Positions 60,079-64,000 of a stretch of DNA of 64,000 nucleotides are shown here, one piece after another. The first letter of the stretch is position 1, and the number at the start of each line of letters is the position of its first letter. Both the position numbers and the translations under genes were made by a program. The DNA is taken from the NCBI RefSeq assembly GCF_019710745.1, contig NZ_JAHKJW010000001.1, forward strand, positions 249,140-313,139, given 5' to 3'. The stretch comes from Streptomyces beigongshangae (GTDB lineage: Bacteria > Actinomycetota > Actinomycetes > Streptomycetales > Streptomycetaceae). Below the pieces are notes generated by a model. That model did not search any database. It was not told where the DNA came from and worked only from the letters and a program-made list of their open reading frames with translations.

Positions 60079-62727
60079 TCAGTCCGTGATCCGGTACGTC
60101 GACGACGCCTGCTCGTACAGCCGCGTCACCTCGTCGCGCTCGGCCTCCGGACCGCGTACCTGCACCACGTGGTAGCGCCCACCGGCGATGATCACGAGGT
60201 TCCGCACGTAGACCTCACGCCCCTGGGAGTCCTGCCAGGTGAACTGCCCCTCGGCCATGGCCCGTCCGCCGACGTCTATCCGCCGCATACCGCTGGACGT
60301 GGCCCAGGTCGAGTCGCGGAACGGCTGCAACTCGCGCTCGTCCTCACGCTGGTAGGCCATCGGATCGCTGCCGTACTCGCTGGTCGTGTCCCGTCCGGGG
60401 ACGACCAGCAGCTCGAAGCCGGCGTGCGAGTAGACGACCTGGCCGCGGCCGTTCTTCCCGGCCCGCTCCCAGCCGTTGGCGACCGCCACGTGGAACCCTT
60501 CCGCGTCCTTGCGCAGGGTGAAGCCCTGTGGGAGGTCGGGACCGGTGGTCTGGGTCGTGGAACTGGACGAGCGCGTCGGACCGCTCTCCTTGTCCGGCGC
60601 CTCCTCGTCCGGTGTCTTCTCGTCCTGCGGATCGGTGCCGGAGTTCCCGTCCGGTTCCTGGCCGGTGTCCCCGGAGTGCCCGGGAGCGGGGCTGACGACG
60701 TCCCCGGCGGAACCGGTGCGCTCCCCGCCGGTCTCGTTCTTCGGCATGAACGCCACGGCGTACGCGACGGCCGCGGCCATGGCGAGCAGGATCAGCAGGA
60801 GCAGGGTGCGGCCGAGCCGGCGCGGTTTGACCTCGCCGCCCTGCCGCTCCCGCTTGTGCCGGCCACTGGTGGCGGGCAGCCCGGCGCGCCGCCTGCGGAC
60901 GATCTCGCCCCGACGGCGTACGACCGGCAGCCGGGCGGCGTCCACGGGCGGCGCCGCGACGACGTACGTACCCGCCTCCGGCTCGGGCGCCGACCTCACC
61001 AGTGAGCGCAGCCAGCCCCGGAGATCCTCGAAGTCCAGCCGCTCGGTGGGGTCCTGGCGCAGCAGCGACTCCACGACCGGCCGGAGCGGACCGCACTCCT
61101 CCGCGAACGCGGGCGGCTCCGCGCACACCAGCTGCACCAGCTCGGCGGTGCTCTCCTCGGGGTAGGGCGCATGGCCCTGGACGGCGCGGAAGAGCAGTGC
61201 CCCGAGCGCCCACAGGTCCGTCGCGGGCCCGATCGGCGCCGCCAGCTGCCAGTTCTCGTGCACGGGTCCGGCCTGCTCGGGCGCCCAGCGCTCGGTGACG
61301 GGGCCCACGACGGCCATCCGCGCCTGCCGGGCCCGCTCCGCCACCAGCGCGGTGGCCGGGCCGCGCCCGGCGGGGGCCGACGCGGGGGCGGACCGGTTCC
61401 GGTGGGCGGGGACCCCGCCCGCGCCGATGCCGCCGGTTCCGCCCGTGCCGCCGTCGCCGCCGTCGGGCAGCGCGGGAGCACGATCCTGCCCGGAGCGGTC
61501 CGCCCCGGGTACGGTGCCGCGCGGCGCCGCGCCGTGCCAGGAGCCCGGCGGCCGTACCCCGTACGGATCCACGATCTGCCCCGGCGGCGAGGTCCGCTCC
61601 GTCCCGTGTCCGGAGATCTGCCCGGAGAGCTGTCCGGATATCTCTCCAGCTGTCTGTCCGGCCGTGTGCCCGGTTGTCTGCCCGGCCGTCTGCCCGGGGA
61701 GCCGGGTCCCCCCGGTGTCTCCTCCGGCGGGCCGGGGACGCGGAGCGGGCAGTGCCGCGCCCCGGCCGTCCCGCTGCTCCTCCTGCACCCGGGCCGCGGC
61801 CCTCGTGCCCGCGCGGTAGGCCGCGATGGCCCCGGCCCGTGCGGCCCGTACGTCTCCGCCCGCGTCCAGCGCCCGCTGCGCCATCTCCGAGGCATGTGCC
61901 CGGGCCTGGGTCTGCGGGACGGGCACCGCGCCCCCGCGCACGGCCTCGACCGCAGTCCGGCCGCCGTCCGCCCCCCGTGCACCGGGCACCGCCTGTCCGC
62001 CGGCCCCGCCGGTCCTGTCGGGGGCACCGGGAGCACCGGCCCGGTCGAGCTGCCCGGCCGGCCCCGGCGAACCCGCGGGGAACGCCGGACCGCCGCCCGC
62101 GTCGCCTTCGGCGGGCGGCACCGGGTCGTATCCGCACAGCGCCTCCTCCGCGGCTCCCGAGGCGAGCCCCGTGAGCATCACCCGCCCGTCGTCGCAGACG
62201 AGCACGGTACGCGCGGTGATGTTCCGGTGCACCCATCCGTGCGCGTGCAGCACCCGCAGCGCGGTCAGCACGTCGGAGGCCACCTCGGCGGCCCGGTACG
62301 GGCTCAGCGGTCCCTCGTCGAGCAGCTCCGCGAGTTGCCGCGCGGGTACCAGTTCGCTCACTATCCACAGGGACCCGCCCTCGGCGAACACGTCGAAGAC
62401 CTGGTCGAGCCGGGGGTGGTCGGGTATCTGCGCGGCGGCCTGCGCGGCCTCGATCGCCCGTCGCACGGCCGGTTCGGCGGGCCTGCGCGTGGTCCGCGCG
62501 GACGGCCCCCGCACTCCGGCGTCCGCCGCCACGAACCCGTCGGGCAGCCCGTCCGCGTCGAGCACCTCCGCCTCGACGACCTCGGGCAGCGGCACCTGCC
62601 GGACCACGACCTCCTGGCCGCTGTAGGTGTCGAAGGCCCGTGACTCCGTGGCGATCTCGTACTCGTCCGACGGCGGCAGCGGCAGGCGGTAGCGGTCGGC
62701 GAGTACCCGTCCCGCATAGTCGTCCAC
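60079..62727 (-). CDS. Membrane-anchored protein pseudokinase
   Basis: This 882-residue protein has the same plan as its kinase neighbours but a degraded catalytic core. The Gly-rich loop is missing, the VAIK lysine is Arg43 (VVVRQ), the catalytic loop reads HRNITART (Asp replaced by Asn169, Lys by Thr171, Asn by Thr174), and DFG is TGL (186-188). A low-complexity insertion of over 200 residues (Gly/Gln/Arg/Thr repeats) splits the kinase fold. A membrane helix (TLLLLILLAMAAAVAYAVA) and an outside domain with AEGFHVAVANGWERAGKNG follow. GTG 62727 has a strong GGGGGAGG upstream. Confidence 0.9.
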   Translation of the reverse strand: MDDYAGRVLADRYRLPLPPSDEYEIATESRAFDTYSGQEVVVRQVPLPEVVEAEVLDADGLPDGFVAADAGVRGPSARTTRRPAEPAVRRAIEAAQAAAQIPDHPRLDQVFDVFAEGGSLWIVSELVPARQLAELLDEGPLSPYRAAEVASDVLTALRVLHAHGWVHRNITARTVLVCDDGRVMLTGLASGAAEEALCGYDPVPPAEGDAGGGPAFPAGSPGPAGQLDRAGAPGAPDRTGGAGGQAVPGARGADGGRTAVEAVRGGAVPVPQTQARAHASEMAQRALDAGGDVRAARAGAIAAYRAGTRAAARVQEEQRDGRGAALPAPRPRPAGGDTGGTRLPGQTAGQTTGHTAGQTAGEISGQLSGQISGHGTERTSPPGQIVDPYGVRPPGSWHGAAPRGTVPGADRSGQDRAPALPDGGDGGTGGTGGIGAGGVPAHRNRSAPASAPAGRGPATALVAERARQARMAVVGPVTERWAPEQAGPVHENWQLAAPIGPATDLWALGALLFRAVQGHAPYPEESTAELVQLVCAEPPAFAEECGPLRPVVESLLRQDPTERLDFEDLRGWLRSLVRSAPEPEAGTYVVAAPPVDAARLPVVRRRGEIVRRRRAGLPATSGRHKRERQGGEVKPRRLGRTLLLLILLAMAAAVAYAVAFMPKNETGGERTGSAGDVVSPAPGHSGDTGQEPDGNSGTDPQDEKTPDEEAPDKESGPTRSSSSTTQTTGPDLPQGFTLRKDAEGFHVAVANGWERAGKNGRGQVVYSHAGFELLVVPGRDTTSEYGSDPMAYQREDERELQPFRDSTWATSSGMRRIDVGGRAMAEGQFTWQDSQGREVYVRNLVIIAGGRYHVVQVRGPEAERDEVTRLYEQASSTYRITD

Positions 62728-62881
62728 GATGCCTCCCCCTGCCGCCCGGCCGGTCAGATCCGTTCGCCATGCGTCCCGTTGTGGCTGCCATTGCGGCTGC
62801 GTACGGTCCGCAACCACTCACGATACGTGCCGGAGGCAACCCGTCATGAGGAGATACGAGATCTCAGGTGTCTCGTGCCCC
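62728..62881. other. Short spacer upstream of the pseudokinase gene
   Basis: 154 bp between the pseudokinase start and the stop of the upstream kinase-type gene. No terminator hairpin is evident. Confidence 0.4.
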
Positions 62882-64000
62882 TCAGGACTTCGGTTCGAAC
62901 GACGTCGTCAGCGTCCGCCACGTCTCCTTGCGAAGTCCGGTGTCCCATTTCGACGCCTTCGCGGTGTACATGAGCGCATATCCCTGGCTGTCGTCGACGA
63001 CGAACCCGCGGTCTATGGTCCGGTACTGCGTGCCGCCCTCCACGTAGGTGAATTCCCAGTCGGCCGTGTTCCAGCCGCGGTAGTCCACCTTCTCTATGCG
63101 CAGGCGCTGGTACTGCGACCGCCGCATGTACTGCTCCTGGTTCTTCCAGTCGGCCACCGGGTCGGACTTGGGCGTCGTGGTCCAGGCGACCAGCAGCTTC
63201 TGCCCGTCGGGGCCGGCGAAACGGGCACCGGCCGCGCTCGTGGACTGGTATTTCCAGCCCTTGGGCAGACCTATCGAGAAACCCTGTCCGTCCTTGTGCG
63301 TCGATTCGGCCTTGCCGCCCGAACCGCTGCCGGAATTACCGCCCGAACCACCCGAACCGCTGGATTCGCCGGAAGCGCTCGCGCTGGGCGAACTCTCCTT
63401 CGTCGCGCCGCCCGAGGAGTCGTTCTTCCCGTCACCGTTCTTTCCGTCGTCGTTCTTCCCGTCGCCGTCCTTGTCCGTGCCGGCGTTCCCGTCCTGCTTG
63501 GTGTCGCTTCCCGCGTTCGCTCCGCTGGACGCGGACTTGTCGTCCCCGGCCTTGTTCTCACCGGAACCCGAGGAACCGTCCCCGCCACCCAGAGTGACGG
63601 CGAGGACCGTGCCCAGCACGGCAAGCGCCACGACCACGGCGATGATGACCATCGTCCGCCGGGACACCGCGTCGGTGAGCGGCGACCTGGACGCGGTGGT
63701 CCGCGGGTGCGCGCCCCCGGAACCGCCCGGATGTCCGTCTGCCGCACTGGAGTTCAGTACGGCAGCGGTGGGGCCGCCCTCCTTCGCGGGAGCGGATGCG
63801 CCGGCTCCCGTGGCCGCGGCGGCGACCGCGGTGCCGGACCGGGCCCCGGAGGCGGAGTCCGCACCGGAGCCGGAACGTGAACCGGAGCCTGGGCCGGAAG
63901 CCGACGCGGACACCGCGGAGGCGTCCGAAGCCGAAGCCGGCGCGTCCGCCGCCTTGCCCCCGGCCGGTGCGCCCGCCGACCGGCCGGCGGCGGTCCCGGC
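62882..64000 (-). CDS. C-terminal part of a membrane protein of the kinase cluster (probable Ser/Thr kinase), truncated by the window edge
   Basis: The visible 3' part (about 370 codons, frame open to the edge) has a Ser/Ala/Gly-rich region, a membrane helix (RTMVIIAVVVALAVLGTVLA), a long Asp/Asn/Gly/Lys repeat stalk (DGDGKNDDGKNGDGKN), and an outside domain GQGFSIGLPKGWKYQSTSAAG like those of the kinases to the left. The catalytic domain would be beyond the window. The family assignment is by the shared outside domain and by position. Confidence 0.8.
   Translation of the reverse strand, partial: AGTAAGRSAGAPAGGKAADAPASASDASAVSASASGPGSGSRSGSGADSASGARSGTAVAAAATGAGASAPAKEGGPTAAVLNSSAADGHPGGSGGAHPRTTASRSPLTDAVSRRTMVIIAVVVALAVLGTVLAVTLGGGDGSSGSGENKAGDDKSASSGANAGSDTKQDGNAGTDKDGDGKNDDGKNGDGKNDSSGGATKESSPSASASGESSGSGGSGGNSGSGSGGKAESTHKDGQGFSIGLPKGWKYQSTSAAGARFAGPDGQKLLVAWTTTPKSDPVADWKNQEQYMRRSQYQRLRIEKVDYRGWNTADWEFTYVEGGTQYRTIDRGFVVDDSQGYALMYTAKASKWDTGLRKETWRTLTTSFEPKS

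Overview
The window is high-GC chromosomal DNA of a Streptomyces-like actinobacterium. The evidence is G/C-biased third codon positions, many GTG starts, near-leaderless promoters, a Streptomyces-type icmB, a LAETG (class E) sortase substrate, a c-di-AMP riboswitch before a cell-wall hydrolase, and a cluster of eukaryotic-type Ser/Thr kinases. From memory, the backbone gene order resembles the core region of S. coelicolor between purN/purH and a five-kinase cluster. No rRNA, tRNA, CRISPR array, insertion sequence or prophage was seen.

Layout, left to right. (1) 1-8.7 kb: purNH (purine synthesis), two membrane proteins, a degenerate ECF-sigma-like protein, sucCD (succinyl-CoA synthetase) and a secreted Pro-rich protein. 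(2) 8.9-17.1 kb: a divergent five-gene cluster. MoxR-type AAA+ ATPase, DUF5682 protein and VWA/MIDAS protein lie on the minus strand; a SWIM zinc-finger protein and a DUF5691 protein lie on the plus strand. The two arms face each other across a 134-bp spacer holding two inverted copies of TTGTCAGTG, the -35 part of the RecA-independent DNA-damage (PafBC-type) promoter. A similar promoter precedes pcrA at 23.6 kb. (3) 17.1-31.5 kb: icmB, a lipase-like protein, an M23 peptidase, pcrA/uvrD, two NlpC/P60 hydrolases (the first behind a c-di-AMP riboswitch), a TetR regulator, and a two-component system with PspC-domain proteins. (4) 31.8-36.5 kb: an apparently accessory operon of a LuxC-type acyl reductase, a class III aminotransferase fused to a LuxE/phenylacetate-CoA-ligase-like domain (with a bldA-type TTA codon), and a DoxX protein. 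(5) 36.7-43.9 kb: conserved hypotheticals, a class II aldolase, a PNPOx-like protein, guaA, and a chorismate mutase gene behind a leader-peptide attenuator. (6) 44.4-54.4 kb: two lipoproteins of similar build (one at each end of this segment), a membrane protein, a LAETG surface protein, a GMC oxidoreductase, a succinate-semialdehyde dehydrogenase and a diacylglycerol-kinase-like protein. (7) 54.4-64 kb: three canonical Ser/Thr kinases, one clear pseudokinase, and the C-terminal part of a fifth protein of the same type.

The two parts most likely to hold undescribed biology are the DNA-damage-promoter-linked MoxR/VWA/DUF5682/SWIM/DUF5691 cluster and the ligase-aminotransferase/LuxC operon. The latter has the right parts to turn a carboxylic acid into a primary amine (acid to acyl-enzyme to aldehyde to amine). 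All functional statements rest on reading translated sequence and remembered family motifs; no database search was run.
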